From NCBI RefSeq assembly GCF_002744735.1, contig NZ_KZ319339.1:992001-1056000 (forward strand): a DNA stretch of 64,000 nt, read 5' to 3'. Below are positions 39,196-48,634 of the stretch, piece by piece (position 1 is the first letter of the stretch; each line of letters opens with the position of its first letter). This DNA comes from Marinobacter guineae (lineage in GTDB: Bacteria; Pseudomonadota; Gammaproteobacteria; Pseudomonadales; Oleiphilaceae). The translations under genes and the position numbers were made by a program. Under the pieces are notes generated by a model. That model searched no databases and was not told where the DNA came from. It saw only the letters and a list, made by a program, of their open reading frames with translations.

Positions 39196-40569
39196 TCAGG
39201 ACGCGGGAATACGGATGGTTTGCCCTACCATAACACGGTCATCCCGCAGGTCGTTATACTGCATCAGCTCACTGACGGTGGTCTGGTTTTTCCTGGCCAC
39301 TCCGGAAAGCGTGTCACCACGCTGGATCCGATACTGACTGACGCTGTTTCCGCCCTGGCGATTCTGCTTCTGCCAGGCCAGCAATGTGCCCGGTGGCGGG
39401 GTTTTCTGAAAGTAATCGTCTACGCCTTTCATAATGGCCCCGGCCAGCTTGTTGCGGTACCACTCAGTCGACAGGTTTTTCTCTTCCTGGGGATTGGATA
39501 TGAACCCGGCTTCCACGAGGATAGAGGGAATATCCGGTGACTTCAGCACCACAAACGATGCCTGCTCCACGCCCGGCTTATGCAGCTTGGCAACGCGCCC
39601 GAGTTTGCCGAGGACCGAGCTGCCAACACCCAGGCTGGCGTTGATACTGGCCGTCATGGACAAATCCAGCAACACCCCTGCAAGCGTGTCATTGCGACCA
39701 TCCAGGGACAATCCGCCAGCACCACCTATCAGGTCTGAGCGGTTTTCGCTGTTTGCCAGCCAGCGGGCGGTTTCACTGGTCGCGCCACGCTGCGACAGGG
39801 CAAAAACCGAGGCACCTTTAGGCTGGGGCGTGCGAAACGCATCTGCATGTACGGATACGAACAGGTCGGCATTGTACTTTCTGGCCAGCAGCGTCCGGTT
39901 GCGAAGGCCAATGTAATAGTCACCGGTCCGGGTCAGCTTGGCGGTGTACCCCGGCTGGTCATTGATCAGATCGGCCAGGGTTTTCGACATTTTCAGAACA
40001 ACATCTTTCTCACGAGTACCTCTGGGTCCGATAGCACCCGGGTCCTCTCCGCCATGGCCGGCATCAATCACCACGATAACATCCCGCTTTCCGGCTGAGT
40101 TCTGGGTAACGGTAGGCTTGGTGGCCTTTTCCAGACGGCTGCCGCTCTCATCAATCAGATCAACGACCAGCCGGTGGCCATATTGCTGGTTCGGCTCAAG
40201 CTGAAAGCTTCGGGGCTTGATGTCCGTTTCCAGGTCCAGAACCACCCTCAGATCGTTTCCATTGCGAGGCGCACTGCGAATCCGCTTGATCGGGCTGCCG
40301 GAGAGGTCCAGCCCTGAGAAATCTGCTTTCTGGCGGGTATTCTTGAGATCGATAACCAGGCGGGACGGCCCTGACAGGGAAAAGATATTGTGCTCTACCT
40401 GCCCGGCGGTATCGAATACAAGGCGGGTGTGATCCGGCGCCGGCCATATCCGGGCACTTTCCACCTGGGTTCCGGCCACCGTTGTTCCGGCCAGAACAGG
40501 CAACACCAGAGCCGCCAGCAACAGTGCCAGCGGCTGGACCAGTCTTGTTTTGAGTTCAGCAATTCTCAT
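39196..40569 (-). CDS. amiB: N-acetylmuramoyl-L-alanine amidase AmiB with LysM domain
   Basis: The 457-residue protein starts [20 protein letters not shown] with a signal peptide cleaved near residue 33. An N-terminal AMIN domain ([20 protein letters not shown]) precedes the Amidase_3 zinc domain: [20 protein letters not shown] near residue 175, SVHADAF near residue 240 and the catalytic Glu in [19 protein letters not shown]-terminal LysM ([20 protein letters not shown]) binds peptidoglycan. It splits septal peptidoglycan during daughter-cell separation in the periplasm. The tsaE gene upstream ends 22 bases before this start. Confidence 0.95.
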   Translation of the reverse strand: MRIAELKTRLVQPLALLLAALVLPVLAGTTVAGTQVESARIWPAPDHTRLVFDTAGQVEHNIFSLSGPSRLVIDLKNTRQKADFSGLDLSGSPIKRIRSAPRNGNDLRVVLDLETDIKPRSFQLEPNQQYGHRLVVDLIDESGSRLEKATKPTVTQNSAGKRDVIVVIDAGHGGEDPGAIGPRGTREKDVVLKMSKTLADLINDQPGYTAKLTRTGDYYIGLRNRTLLARKYNADLFVSVHADAFRTPQPKGASVFALSQRGATSETARWLANSENRSDLIGGAGGLSLDGRNDTLAGVLLDLSMTASINASLGVGSSVLGKLGRVAKLHKPGVEQASFVVLKSPDIPSILVEAGFISNPQEEKNLSTEWYRNKLAGAIMKGVDDYFQKTPPPGTLLAWQKQNRQGGNSVSQYRIQRGDTLSGVARKNQTTVSELMQYNDLRDDRVMVGQTIRIPAS

Positions 40570-40591
40570 ACAGCCTACCTGCCAGTTTTCA

Positions 40592-41104
40592 TCAGGTCCC
40601 GACCTGGTTGTGGTCCGGACCAATCAATTGCAGCTCATTGAGCACCGAGGCACCTCGCCCGGAACGGGCTCTGATGACTACAGAACGCCCTTCGCCCTGC
40701 CGCTCCAGATGAATTTCTAGATCCGGATCGGGCAGTATCCCTTTTCCCCGCTCGGGCCACTCGACCAGACACAGATTATCGCCGGCGAAGTAATCCCGAA
40801 TGCCCATGTATTCCAGTTCTTCCGCATCGCCGAGCCGGTAAAGATCGAAGTGGTACGCCGGTGGTTCCAGGTCTTCATAGGGTTCCACCAGGGTATAGGT
40901 GGGACTTTTTACCGCGCCGGCGTGGCCCAGCCCACGCATGACACCACGGCTGATGGTGGTCTTACCCATGCCCAGGTCGCCGTCCAGATAGATCACAAGG
41001 CCCCGGCCGGATTCGGCAACTCGCTTTGCCAACTCGCGGCCCAGCTCTTCGGTTTCAGCCTCGCTTTCGAGAAACAGACGGCGCTCACTCCCCATCATGC
41101 TCAT
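40592..41104 (-). CDS. tsaE: tRNA threonylcarbamoyladenosine ATPase TsaE
   Basis: The 170-residue protein has Walker A DGDLGMGKTTISRGVMRGLG near residue 45, VKSPTYTLVEPYEDLE near residue 68 and LVEWPERGKGILP near residue 113. It works with TsaB/TsaD in making t6A37. ATG 41104 overlaps the nnrD stop by one base (TGATG); an in-frame ATG at 41095 is an alternative. The order nnrD-tsaE-amiB-mutL is conserved. Confidence 0.95.
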   Translation of the reverse strand: MSMMGSERRLFLESEAETEELGRELAKRVAESGRGLVIYLDGDLGMGKTTISRGVMRGLGHAGAVKSPTYTLVEPYEDLEPPAYHFDLYRLGDAEELEYMGIRDYFAGDNLCLVEWPERGKGILPDPDLEIHLERQGEGRSVVIRARSGRGASVLNELQLIGPDHNQVGT

Positions 41105-42654
41105 CAATCCTCCCGCACCCGATTGCCTTCAGACTCCCGGAACACCAGCGGCAGCGCATCAATCACGTCGCTGGGTATCAGCCCGATGAATCCCCGGGTC
41201 TCTGAAGCTTTGTCGGCGGCCGCCAGATGGACTGAAGCACCGAGAACAGCCGCTTTGTCCGTCTCACCAAGCTGGGCGTAAACGGCACCAATAATACCTG
41301 ACAGCACATCACCCATGCCGCCGGTGGCCATTCCCGGATTGCTGCCGCTGATAATATCGACCGCTGCGCCTCCCGAAGCGACCACTGTACCTGCCCCTTT
41401 CAGCAATACAGTCCCACCGTACAGGGCCTGTAATTTGCGGGCAGCGGCCATTCGATCAGCTTCCACTTCCGGCACCGGACAGTTGAGCAATCTGGCTGCC
41501 TCGCCCGGATGGGGCGTTAAAATATGGTTTTTTGCCGGTATGGCAACCCGAGCGGACAACAGATTCAGCGCGTCGGCATCCAGAACCCGGGGCTTACCGC
41601 TGGAAAGGACCTGTTCCAGCATCTGCTGGCCCCAGGCGCTACGGCCGATCCCGGGACCACAGACTATAACCGACGCTGAGTCCAGCAACGGTGGCAATTC
41701 CGACCCATGGATCAGGCCATGAACCATCACCGAGGGGCACCTGGCCAGCGCGGCACTCACATGCTCGGGCCGGGTTGCCAGGGAAACCAGACCAGCCCCG
41801 GAGCGCGCTGCGGCCTCTGCCGCCAGCAGGCCGGCGCCCCCAAACCCCCGGTCTCCGGCCACCACTAGTACATGTCCGAAACGACCTTTATGGGCGTTGG
41901 CGGGTCTTTCCGGCAACCAGGACATAACCGACGCCCAGTCACGACGGCGCGCAATCGCCCCCTGACCACTACCAGCAACGCCATCGGCCGCACCAAGGGA
42001 CTCAAACACAACCCTACCGGACACTGCAGCCCCTTGGCCGGTAAACAGGCCAGCTTTGAGGCCAATAAATGTGACGGTCATGGTTGCCTTTACCACATCT
42101 CCCTCTGCCGCCCCCGTGGTCGCATTCAGTCCCGAGGGTAAATCCACCGCAAGAACCGGCACTGACATCTGGTTGCACCGCCCTATCAATGCGGCAAAAG
42201 GTTCACGCGGCGCACCTGATACGCCGGTTCCCAGCATGGCATCTACAATCAGTCCGGCACCGGCAAAAAGCTCGTTGAGGCCCGATTCCGGAATATCCTC
42301 CAGCTCACCGACATCCACGCCGTCGGCAAGCGCCTTTTGCCAGGCTTTTCTTGCATCACCGGTGAGCTTTTTGGTTGGTGCGACGGCGACACAATGAACA
42401 TCCATACCATGCCGCTGTGCGTTGGCCGCAACCAGGTAGCCATCGCCACCATTGTTGCCCGCACCGCAGAGAACTAGAACCGGACCACACTCGCGCCAGT
42501 GCCGGACCAGGTGCCGAAACGCCGCCTGGGCGGCAGATTGCATCAGTTCAAAACCATCAACACCCTGCTGATCAATCACATAGCGGTCAATCTGCCTGAC
42601 CGCATCGGCGGAAAACAGCGCGTCTGGTAGACTGTGCGCAGCGGACGGCGGCAT
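41104..42654 (-). CDS. nnrD: Bifunctional NAD(P)H-hydrate epimerase / ADP-dependent dehydratase
   Basis: The 516-residue two-domain metabolite-repair enzyme has an N-terminal epimerase (YjeF_N) with VLCGAGNNGGDGYLVAANAQ near residue 60 and LAVDLPSGLNATTGAAEGDV near residue 155. The C-terminal ribokinase-like dehydratase has HKGRFGHVLVVAGDRGFGGA near residue 250, ILTPHPGEAARLL near residue 370 and NPGMATGGMGDVLSGIIGAV near residue 440. It repairs hydrated NADH and NADPH in the cytoplasm. It is the first gene of the minus-strand block; 147 bases divide it from the divergent queG. Confidence 0.96.
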   Translation of the reverse strand: MPPSAAHSLPDALFSADAVRQIDRYVIDQQGVDGFELMQSAAQAAFRHLVRHWRECGPVLVLCGAGNNGGDGYLVAANAQRHGMDVHCVAVAPTKKLTGDARKAWQKALADGVDVGELEDIPESGLNELFAGAGLIVDAMLGTGVSGAPREPFAALIGRCNQMSVPVLAVDLPSGLNATTGAAEGDVVKATMTVTFIGLKAGLFTGQGAAVSGRVVFESLGAADGVAGSGQGAIARRRDWASVMSWLPERPANAHKGRFGHVLVVAGDRGFGGAGLLAAEAAARSGAGLVSLATRPEHVSAALARCPSVMVHGLIHGSELPPLLDSASVIVCGPGIGRSAWGQQMLEQVLSSGKPRVLDADALNLLSARVAIPAKNHILTPHPGEAARLLNCPVPEVEADRMAAARKLQALYGGTVLLKGAGTVVASGGAAVDIISGSNPGMATGGMGDVLSGIIGAVYAQLGETDKAAVLGASVHLAAADKASETRGFIGLIPSDVIDALPLVFRESEGNRVRED

Positions 42655-42801
42655 GAACCTTTGCTCCCGTTACAGAAACCGGTTTAAGAAAATTGGCCAG
42701 ATACCTGTAAAGCATAGCAAAACAGCAGAAAAGGTCATAACTTAATCAAATTAAATATCCGTACCCTCGTTTCCGGACGGATCTCACTACCGGCAGTTTC
42801 T

Positions 42802-43881
42802 ATGAGCGCCTCGTCAACCTGTGACAAACCATCCCCGGAACTGGCTGATCTGCCAGCACTAATCCGCCGGTGGGCCGCTGAGCTTGGATTCTCCGATGTA
42901 GGGATTACCACGCCGGATACCGGGGAGCATGCCCATCACTTGCAGGACTGGCTGGCTGCGGGATATCAGGGCGAAATGGATTACATGGCGCACCATGGCG
43001 ACAAGCGATACACACCTACCTCGCTGGTCCCGGGCACCTGCCGGGTTATCTCAGTAAGAATGGATTACCTCCCGGCGCCAGACAACCCCAAAGAAGCGCT
43101 CACTCACCGGGATAAAGCCTATGTTACCCGCTACGCACTGGGGCGGGATTACCACAAACTGATCCGCAAGCGTCTCGCCCGGCTGGCAGAACAAATTGAT
43201 GCAGCGGTGAACGGATTCGATTACCGGGCTTTCGTGGACAGTGCGCCGGTGCTTGAGCGCGCGCTGGCCCAACGGGCAGGGCTCGGCTGGATCGGCAAGA
43301 ACAACATGTTGATCCATCCGAAAGCAGGCTCTTTCTTTTTCCTGGGGGAGATTTTCACCAGCGCGCCGCTGCCCATTGACGAGCCATTCGAAACCGACCA
43401 TTGCGGCAGCTGTTCGGCATGCCTGGATCTTTGTCCCACCGATGCATTTGTCGGTTCGCACAAATTGGATGCCAGACGCTGCATCAGCTATCTGACCATT
43501 GAGCTCAAGGGCAGCATTCCGGAAGAGTTACGGCCGCTGATGGGTAACCGGGTTTTCGGATGTGATGACTGCCAGCTGGTCTGTCCCTGGCAGAAATTCA
43601 GCAAACCGACGAAAGAGCAGGACTTCCAGCCCAGACACGGGCTGGACAATACTTCTCTGGCCGAGCTGTTTCTCTGGAGCGAAGAGCAGTTCCGGAAGCG
43701 CACGGAAGGCTCTGCCATTCGCCGGACCGGCTACGACGGTTGGCTTCGCAACCTGGCAGTCGGGCTGGGCAACGCGCCTTCAACCATTCCGGTCATTGAA
43801 GCCCTGAAAAAGCGTGCGGACCACCCTTCCGAGATGGTCCGCGAGCATGTCCAGTGGGCCCTCAGGCAACACGACCTATAG
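42802..43881 (+). CDS. queG: Epoxyqueuosine reductase QueG
   Basis: The 359-residue iron-sulfur and cobalamin enzyme has [20 protein letters not shown] near residue 135, the catalytic-Asp region, followed by [20 protein letters not shown]. Two [4Fe-4S] motifs are [16 protein letters not shown] near residue 200 and [10 protein letters not shown] near residue 255. It performs the last step of queuosine synthesis on tRNA. The last six bases overlap the convergent orn gene. Confidence 0.96.
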   Translation: MSASSTCDKPSPELADLPALIRRWAAELGFSDVGITTPDTGEHAHHLQDWLAAGYQGEMDYMAHHGDKRYTPTSLVPGTCRVISVRMDYLPAPDNPKEALTHRDKAYVTRYALGRDYHKLIRKRLARLAEQIDAAVNGFDYRAFVDSAPVLERALAQRAGLGWIGKNNMLIHPKAGSFFFLGEIFTSAPLPIDEPFETDHCGSCSACLDLCPTDAFVGSHKLDARRCISYLTIELKGSIPEELRPLMGNRVFGCDDCQLVCPWQKFSKPTKEQDFQPRHGLDNTSLAELFLWSEEQFRKRTEGSAIRRTGYDGWLRNLAVGLGNAPSTIPVIEALKKRADHPSEMVREHVQWALRQHDL

Positions 43882-44418
43882 CTTGAAGAACTGATCCCGA
43901 TAATGGCGCAGTTCGTTGATGGAGTCCCGGATATCATCCAGAGCCAGATGACTGCCTTTCTTTTTGACGCCGGCCAATACATCAGGCCGCCAGCGACGGG
44001 CCAATTCTTTCACCGTGGATACATCCAGATTCCGGTAGTGGAAGAACGCCTCAAGTTCTGGCATGTACTTGACCAGGAACCGGCGATCCTGGCCAATGCT
44101 GTTACCACACAAGGGCGACTGCCCCGCCTCGATGTGTTTCTTCAGGAATTCAATGGTCTGCTGCTCGGCTTCTGATTCGGTGATATTGCTCTCCTGAACG
44201 CGCTTGGTCAGCCCACTTTCACCGTGAGTCTTGGTACACCATTCATCCATGCTGTTGAGCAAGGTGTCCGATTGGTGAACAGCAATGACAGGACCTTCCG
44301 CCACTACATTCAGTTCCGAGTCGGTGATGATTGTTGCCATTTCAATGATCCGTTCTTTTTCCGGATCCAGGCCTGTCATTTCAAGATCAATCCAAACCAG
44401 GCGATTGCCATCTGACAT
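43876..44418 (-). CDS. orn: Oligoribonuclease
   Basis: The 180-residue DEDDh exonuclease has Exo [21 protein letters not shown] at the N-terminus, Exo [22 protein letters not shown] near residue 105 and the late [20 protein letters not shown] with the catalytic His and Asp. It degrades 2-5-nucleotide RNAs, including pGpG from c-di-GMP breakdown, which is relevant to the c-di-GMP-related proteins at 51-56 and 63 kb. It is divergent from rsgA across repeat copy 6. Confidence 0.97.
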   Translation of the reverse strand: MSDGNRLVWIDLEMTGLDPEKERIIEMATIITDSELNVVAEGPVIAVHQSDTLLNSMDEWCTKTHGESGLTKRVQESNITESEAEQQTIEFLKKHIEAGQSPLCGNSIGQDRRFLVKYMPELEAFFHYRNLDVSTVKELARRWRPDVLAGVKKKGSHLALDDIRDSINELRHYRDQFFKL

Positions 44419-44447
44419 TTTTATCCCAGCCTTCTGAGTGTGGTGGT

Positions 44448-44557
44448 AGTGGGGCTGGCACCGGCTTTCCGGAAACCGCTACAAGCACATCCATGTGCGC
44501 TTGACTCCGGCCATCCATGGCCTCCGACATTTCCGGAAAGCCGGTGCCAGCCCCACT
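44448..44557 (+). repeat. Structured palindromic element, copy 6
   Basis: Perfect 28-bp inverted arms (44448-44475, AGTGGGGCTGGCACCGGCTT onward, and 44530-44557) enclose a 54-base core: CCGCTACAAGC, palindrome ACATCCATGT, GCGCTTGACTCC, palindrome GGCCATCCATGGCC, TCCGACA. It fills most of the 253-base gap between the divergent orn and rsgA starts, beginning 29 bases upstream of orn, so it would be in the orn leader. Confidence 0.87.
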
Positions 44558-44671
44558 CTGAAATCAGGTGATATACATTTACCGTTTCGGCAATGTCCAA
44601 GCCGATTAACTACGATTGCAGTATGATGGCACACCAAAGGCAAAATTTTCATCTGATTAACCGGGACGTAA

Positions 44672-45727
44672 ATGGCAAAACGGCGACTGAACAAACAGCA
44701 GCAATTCCGCATCAAGAAAGTCCAGGAAGAACGGGCAACCCGTGCGGCGCGCAAGGAGAAAAAGGTTCAGGAGCAGGCCGACGCCGGTGAGCTTGGCCCC
44801 GAGCAGGAAGGGTTAGTCATTGCTCACTACGGGCAGCAGCTGGATGTGGAAGCACTGGAAGGTGAGCTGGCCGGGCAAGTCGTGCGGTGCTTTGTCAGGG
44901 CCAACATCGACAGCCTGGTAACCGGGGACAAGGTTGTCTGGCGGCCGGGGAAGAATGAAACCGGCGTTATTGTTGCCCGCTGTGAGCGCCAGAACCTGCT
45001 GCAACGGCCGGATAATTTTGGGGCCCTGAAGCCGGTAGCCGCGAATATTGATCATATTATTCTGGTGATTGCACCGGAGCCGGAGCCCCACGACAACCTG
45101 ATTGACCGGTACCTCGTTGCTTCGGAAATGACCGACATTCCGGCAGTTATCCTGCTGAACAAGACGGATCTGCTTACCGACCGAAACCGGCAAGGCATTG
45201 ATGCCCTGCTCGGGCGCTATGAGGCGCTCGGCTATGAAGTGGTGCGGACGTCTGCTGCCGAGTCCGGTGACAAACCATCACCGGAGGTTGAGGCCCTGGT
45301 GAAGGATCAGACCAGTGTGTTCGTGGGGCAATCGGGCGTGGGCAAGTCGTCGATCATCCAGACGCTCATGCCCGATGAGGCGATTCGCGTGGGCGCCGTG
45401 TCGGAGAGTACTGGCAAGGGTGTGCACACCACCACCACAGCAAAGCTGTTCCATCTTCCCATGGGAGGCGACCTGATCGATTCGCCGGGTATCCGCGAGT
45501 TCGGGCTGTGGCACATGACACCACAGGAGATTGAGTACGGGTTCCGGGAGATCCGGGAGGTCATCGGCAACTGCAAGTTCCGCAACTGCAGGCATATGGG
45601 AGATCCAGGCTGTGCGATTGATGCGGCGGCGGATCAGGGAAAGATCAGTCCGGAGCGGCTGAAAAGTTTTCACCGGATTCTTCAGGACATGGCGGAACAG
45701 CAGGGCCGCGGGCTGAGAGTGGACTGA
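44672..45727 (+). CDS. rsgA: Small ribosomal subunit biogenesis GTPase RsgA
   Basis: The 351-residue protein has a basic N-terminal extension (MAKRRLNKQQQFRIKKVQEE), an OB fold (VRCFVRANIDSLVTGDKVVW), and a circularly permuted G domain in which LLNKTDLL (G4) precedes GQSGVGKSSIIQTLMP (G1, near residue 215) and DSPGIREFGLW (G3). A C-terminal zinc finger reads CKFRNCRHMGDPGCAID. It checks late 30S maturation. The downstream minus-strand motB ends 11 bases beyond its stop. Confidence 0.97.
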   Translation: MAKRRLNKQQQFRIKKVQEERATRAARKEKKVQEQADAGELGPEQEGLVIAHYGQQLDVEALEGELAGQVVRCFVRANIDSLVTGDKVVWRPGKNETGVIVARCERQNLLQRPDNFGALKPVAANIDHIILVIAPEPEPHDNLIDRYLVASEMTDIPAVILLNKTDLLTDRNRQGIDALLGRYEALGYEVVRTSAAESGDKPSPEVEALVKDQTSVFVGQSGVGKSSIIQTLMPDEAIRVGAVSESTGKGVHTTTTAKLFHLPMGGDLIDSPGIREFGLWHMTPQEIEYGFREIREVIGNCKFRNCRHMGDPGCAIDAAADQGKISPERLKSFHRILQDMAEQQGRGLRVD

Positions 45728-45738
45728 ACAATCCTGTC

Positions 45739-46698
45739 CTACCAGTTCAGCTCACCCGGTGCCGGCTCCACTTTTTCCTCCAGCCATTCCCCACTTTCAA
45801 GTCGCTCGCGAGCGGCTTCCTGCTCTGCGTCGGACGGGCCGGTAAGGTCAATCAGGGGCTCATCGGAGCGGCCTGCACTGCTTTGGATGCTGTCCACGGT
45901 TTTCTTGTTCAGAACAATAATGGAAATTCGGCGGTTTACCGGCGCTGTCGGGTCTTCCTGGTCAAACAGTACGGAATCGCTCAGGCCCACGACACGGGCG
46001 ATCTGGGGCTTACGAACTCCACCGGCAACCAGTGCCCGGCGGGCCGTATTGGCACGGTCAGCCGAAAGCTCCCAGTTGGTGTAACCAGGACGACCGTTGA
46101 ACGGCGTCGAATCGGTATGCCCGGTAATACTGAGCTTGTTATCGACCGAACCCAGCGTCTTGGCCAGTTCAAACAGGATATCCTGGGAGTAGTACTTGAG
46201 CTCGGCGCGGCCGCTGTCGAACATGGGGCGACCGGAACGATCCACGATCTGGATGCGCAGGCCTTCATCGGTGATGTCGATCAGCAGCTGATCCTTGAAC
46301 TCCTGCAGGGTTTCGTTCTGTTCGATGCGTTCTTTCAGCTCCTGGAACAATTCCTCCATGCGGCGTTGCTCGAGGGTTTCAGAAAGCTCGTCCACCACCT
46401 GGTCTTCGATCTGGATCTGGCTTGATTCGATGTCCGGGCTTGCCTCGTTTACTACGGATGCACTGCCTTCCAGGTCCACCGGGTTCGGGGATCCACCCTC
46501 GGTGAACCCCACCGGATCACGGAAATAACCCTCCACTGCCCGCTTTTGTTCGGGAGACGCCGTCGCCGTCAGCCAGAGCACAAGGAAGAAGGCCATCATG
46601 GCGGTGGCAAAGTCAGCAAACGCAACTTTCCAGGAGCCACCGTGATGGCCCCCGACGATTTTCTTCTTGCGCTTGATGATGATCGGTTGTTCTTCCAC
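45739..46698 (-). CDS. motB: Flagellar motor stator protein MotB
   Basis: The 319-residue protein has the N-terminal plug and membrane segment VAFADFATAMMAFFLVLWLT with the proton-channel Asp near residue 28, and a C-terminal OmpA-like peptidoglycan-binding domain (LSITGHTDSTPFNGRPGYTN, WELSADRANTARRALVAGGV). It anchors the stator in the cell wall. The start is GTG 46698 with CGGAG upstream. It follows motA by 31 bases. The acidic C-terminal tail (LESGEWLEEKVEPAPGELNW) is species-specific. Confidence 0.96.
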   Translation of the reverse strand: MEEQPIIIKRKKKIVGGHHGGSWKVAFADFATAMMAFFLVLWLTATASPEQKRAVEGYFRDPVGFTEGGSPNPVDLEGSASVVNEASPDIESSQIQIEDQVVDELSETLEQRRMEELFQELKERIEQNETLQEFKDQLLIDITDEGLRIQIVDRSGRPMFDSGRAELKYYSQDILFELAKTLGSVDNKLSITGHTDSTPFNGRPGYTNWELSADRANTARRALVAGGVRKPQIARVVGLSDSVLFDQEDPTAPVNRRISIIVLNKKTVDSIQSSAGRSDEPLIDLTGPSDAEQEAARERLESGEWLEEKVEPAPGELNW

Positions 46699-46729
46699 GA
46701 ATCGGCTCCGGGGTCAGGTGCTGGCGGTA

Positions 46730-47581
46730 TTACTTGGAGCGAACGTGATCGTTCAGTTCCTGGAAACCAGGACGCTTGTCAGTCGGCAATGCCTTCCGAC
46801 CGAACTCAATCGCCATCTGGGGCGCCTGCCCTGATACTGTGGCTACAATGGCCGACTTTACGCATTCGTAGGCCTTGAGCTCGTATTTGGCGGCGTGTTC
46901 CATGGCGATGGAAGTAGGGCCAACGAAGCCGTAGCCCATGAAAATACCCAGGAAGGTGCCTACGAGCGCAGCAGCAACACTCAGGCCAATCTTCTCCGGC
47001 CCCTCACTCATGAAGTTCATGGTGATGACAATGCCCAGTACCGCCGCCACGATCCCGAGGCCGGGCAGCGCATCCGCAATCTTGTTGACGGCGTGCGCAG
47101 GCTCTTCAATCTCGTGCTGGCGACTGTCAATCTCATTTTCCATCATGCCTTCCAGCTCATGGGTCGCCATGTTGCCAGAGCTGATAATACGCAGGTAATC
47201 GGTAATAAATGCCTGCAATTCTTTGGACTTCATGATGGCAGGGTAGCGACTGAAGATCTGGCTGGACTCTGGATTGTCAATGTCTTCTTCTATCGCCATA
47301 ACGCCCTGCTTTCGGGACTTGTCAAAAATCTCATAAAGCAGGCTGAGAAGATCCATGTAGAACGATTTGTTGTAGGGCGAACCGGTAAGCAGCTGAAAGC
47401 CCCGGCTAAAGGTTTCCTTCAGGGTATGCATGGGGTTGGCAATGATGAATGACCCCAAAGCCGCGCCGAAAATGATCAGCACTTCTGTTGGCTGCCAAAG
47501 CACCATCAGATTGCCGCCATGGAGAACGTAGCCAGTAAATACACTGGCGATAACAATAACCGCACCGATGATCAGTAACAT
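46730..47581 (-). CDS. motA: Flagellar motor stator protein MotA
   Basis: The 283-residue protein from ATG 47581 (MLLIIGAVIVIASVFTGYVL) has four membrane helices, including GIVAAVLGIVITMNFM and VAAALVGTFLGIFMGYGFVG near the C-terminus. The cytoplasmic loop contains conserved charged residues (RYPAIMKSKELQAFITDYLR, EGMMENEIDSRQHEIEEPAH) that contact FliG. With MotB it forms the proton-driven stator. The longer frame from 47704 is not conserved. A GCCGATAA element 29 bases upstream may be the flagellar-sigma -10. Confidence 0.95.
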   Translation of the reverse strand: MLLIIGAVIVIASVFTGYVLHGGNLMVLWQPTEVLIIFGAALGSFIIANPMHTLKETFSRGFQLLTGSPYNKSFYMDLLSLLYEIFDKSRKQGVMAIEEDIDNPESSQIFSRYPAIMKSKELQAFITDYLRIISSGNMATHELEGMMENEIDSRQHEIEEPAHAVNKIADALPGLGIVAAVLGIVITMNFMSEGPEKIGLSVAAALVGTFLGIFMGYGFVGPTSIAMEHAAKYELKAYECVKSAIVATVSGQAPQMAIEFGRKALPTDKRPGFQELNDHVRSK

Positions 47582-47609
47582 GGTAACTAAGCACGCCTTA
47601 TATTCTTGG

Positions 47610-47617
47610 TTATCGGC
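47610..47617 (-). promoter_or_regulatory. Possible FliA (sigma-28) -10 element for motAB
   Basis: GCCGATAA on the minus strand is an exact match to the sigma-28 -10 consensus and lies 29 bases upstream of the motA ATG. No TAAA-type -35 is seen at the usual distance, so this is weak evidence for class-3 flagellar control. Confidence 0.3.
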
Positions 47618-47755
47618 CGGAGCCGGAAGTCTGCCCGCACAAGCTGCCCTGATAATAGCAAGGCCCCACCAGAACAGCGAAGCCATGAAACAATTTCTAT
47701 ACACGTGGCAGTCTTTGGTAAACTTCGCGACTTTGAGCGCAAAGGATCACTTTTA

Positions 47756-48610
47756 ATGTTCGACAAGCTTTTTGTTCTGAGCCAGTACATCACGCCGCAA
47801 CTGGCGATTTCCCGCCTTGCAGGTCGTCTGGCCGACTACGACCAATCTCCAGCGCTCAAGAACCGGGTGATCAAATGGTTTATCGGCCGATATGGCGTAG
47901 ACATGAGCGAAGCGGCCGAATCCGATCCGGAGACCTACCCGAGCTTCAACGCTTTCTTTACACGGGCCCTGAAACCCGGCATTCGTCCGTTGGCCGAAGG
48001 AGACAAAACACTGATCAGCCCGGTTGATGGCGCAATAAGCCAGCTCGGCAAGGTAACCGGCGACCGGGTCTTCCAGGCCAAGGGCCAGTCCTTCAGCCTG
48101 AGCGAACTGCTCGGAGGAGACGAGCAAACCACCAAACCGTTTGCTGGCGGCGAATTCTCCACCATTTATCTGGCGCCAAAAGATTACCATCGAATTCACA
48201 TGCCCATAGCCGGCACCCTTCGGGAGATGATCCATATTCCGGGCAAGCTGTTCTCGGTAAACCCGGTGACCGCTGAAAACGTCCCCAACCTGTTTGCCCG
48301 TAATGAGCGGGTTGTCTGCATCTTCGACACCGAGGCGGGCCCGATGGCCATGGTGCTTGTGGGCGCCATGATTGTCGGCAGTGTTGAAACCCGGTGGGAC
48401 GGCGTGGTGGTGCCAAGTGGCAATCAGGTTACCGCAACCCGTTACGAGGGCGAACAGGCGATCAGGTTTGCCAAGGGCGAGGAAATGGGCCGGTTCCGGC
48501 TGGGTTCGACCGTGATCCTGGTTATGCCCAAGGGAACAGTTACCTGGAACAGTAATCAGGTAGCTGGCAAGACCGTGCGTATGGGCGAAGCCTTTGGCGC
48601 ACTTTCCTGA
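47756..48610 (+). CDS. psd: Phosphatidylserine decarboxylase (proenzyme)
   Basis: The 284-residue protein from ATG 47756 (MFDKLFVLSQYITPQLAISR) has the family regions YPSFNAFFTRALKPGIRPLA near residue 65, LISPVDGAISQLGKV, the active-site His in YLAPKDYHRIHMPIAGTLRE near residue 145, and the self-cleavage LGST in GRFRLGSTVILVMPKG near residue 250, where Ser becomes the pyruvoyl group. It makes phosphatidylethanolamine at the inner membrane. The upstream extension of the frame to 47606 overlaps motA sequence and is not conserved. Confidence 0.97.
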   Translation: MFDKLFVLSQYITPQLAISRLAGRLADYDQSPALKNRVIKWFIGRYGVDMSEAAESDPETYPSFNAFFTRALKPGIRPLAEGDKTLISPVDGAISQLGKVTGDRVFQAKGQSFSLSELLGGDEQTTKPFAGGEFSTIYLAPKDYHRIHMPIAGTLREMIHIPGKLFSVNPVTAENVPNLFARNERVVCIFDTEAGPMAMVLVGAMIVGSVETRWDGVVVPSGNQVTATRYEGEQAIRFAKGEEMGRFRLGSTVILVMPKGTVTWNSNQVAGKTVRMGEAFGALS

Positions 48611-48634
48611 ACCGGACAACGGCGGTGTTGACCG

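Noticed and set aside
44448..44557. Copy 6 as an ordinary intrinsic terminator
   Set aside because: It lies between divergent gene starts and has no U tract after the stem.
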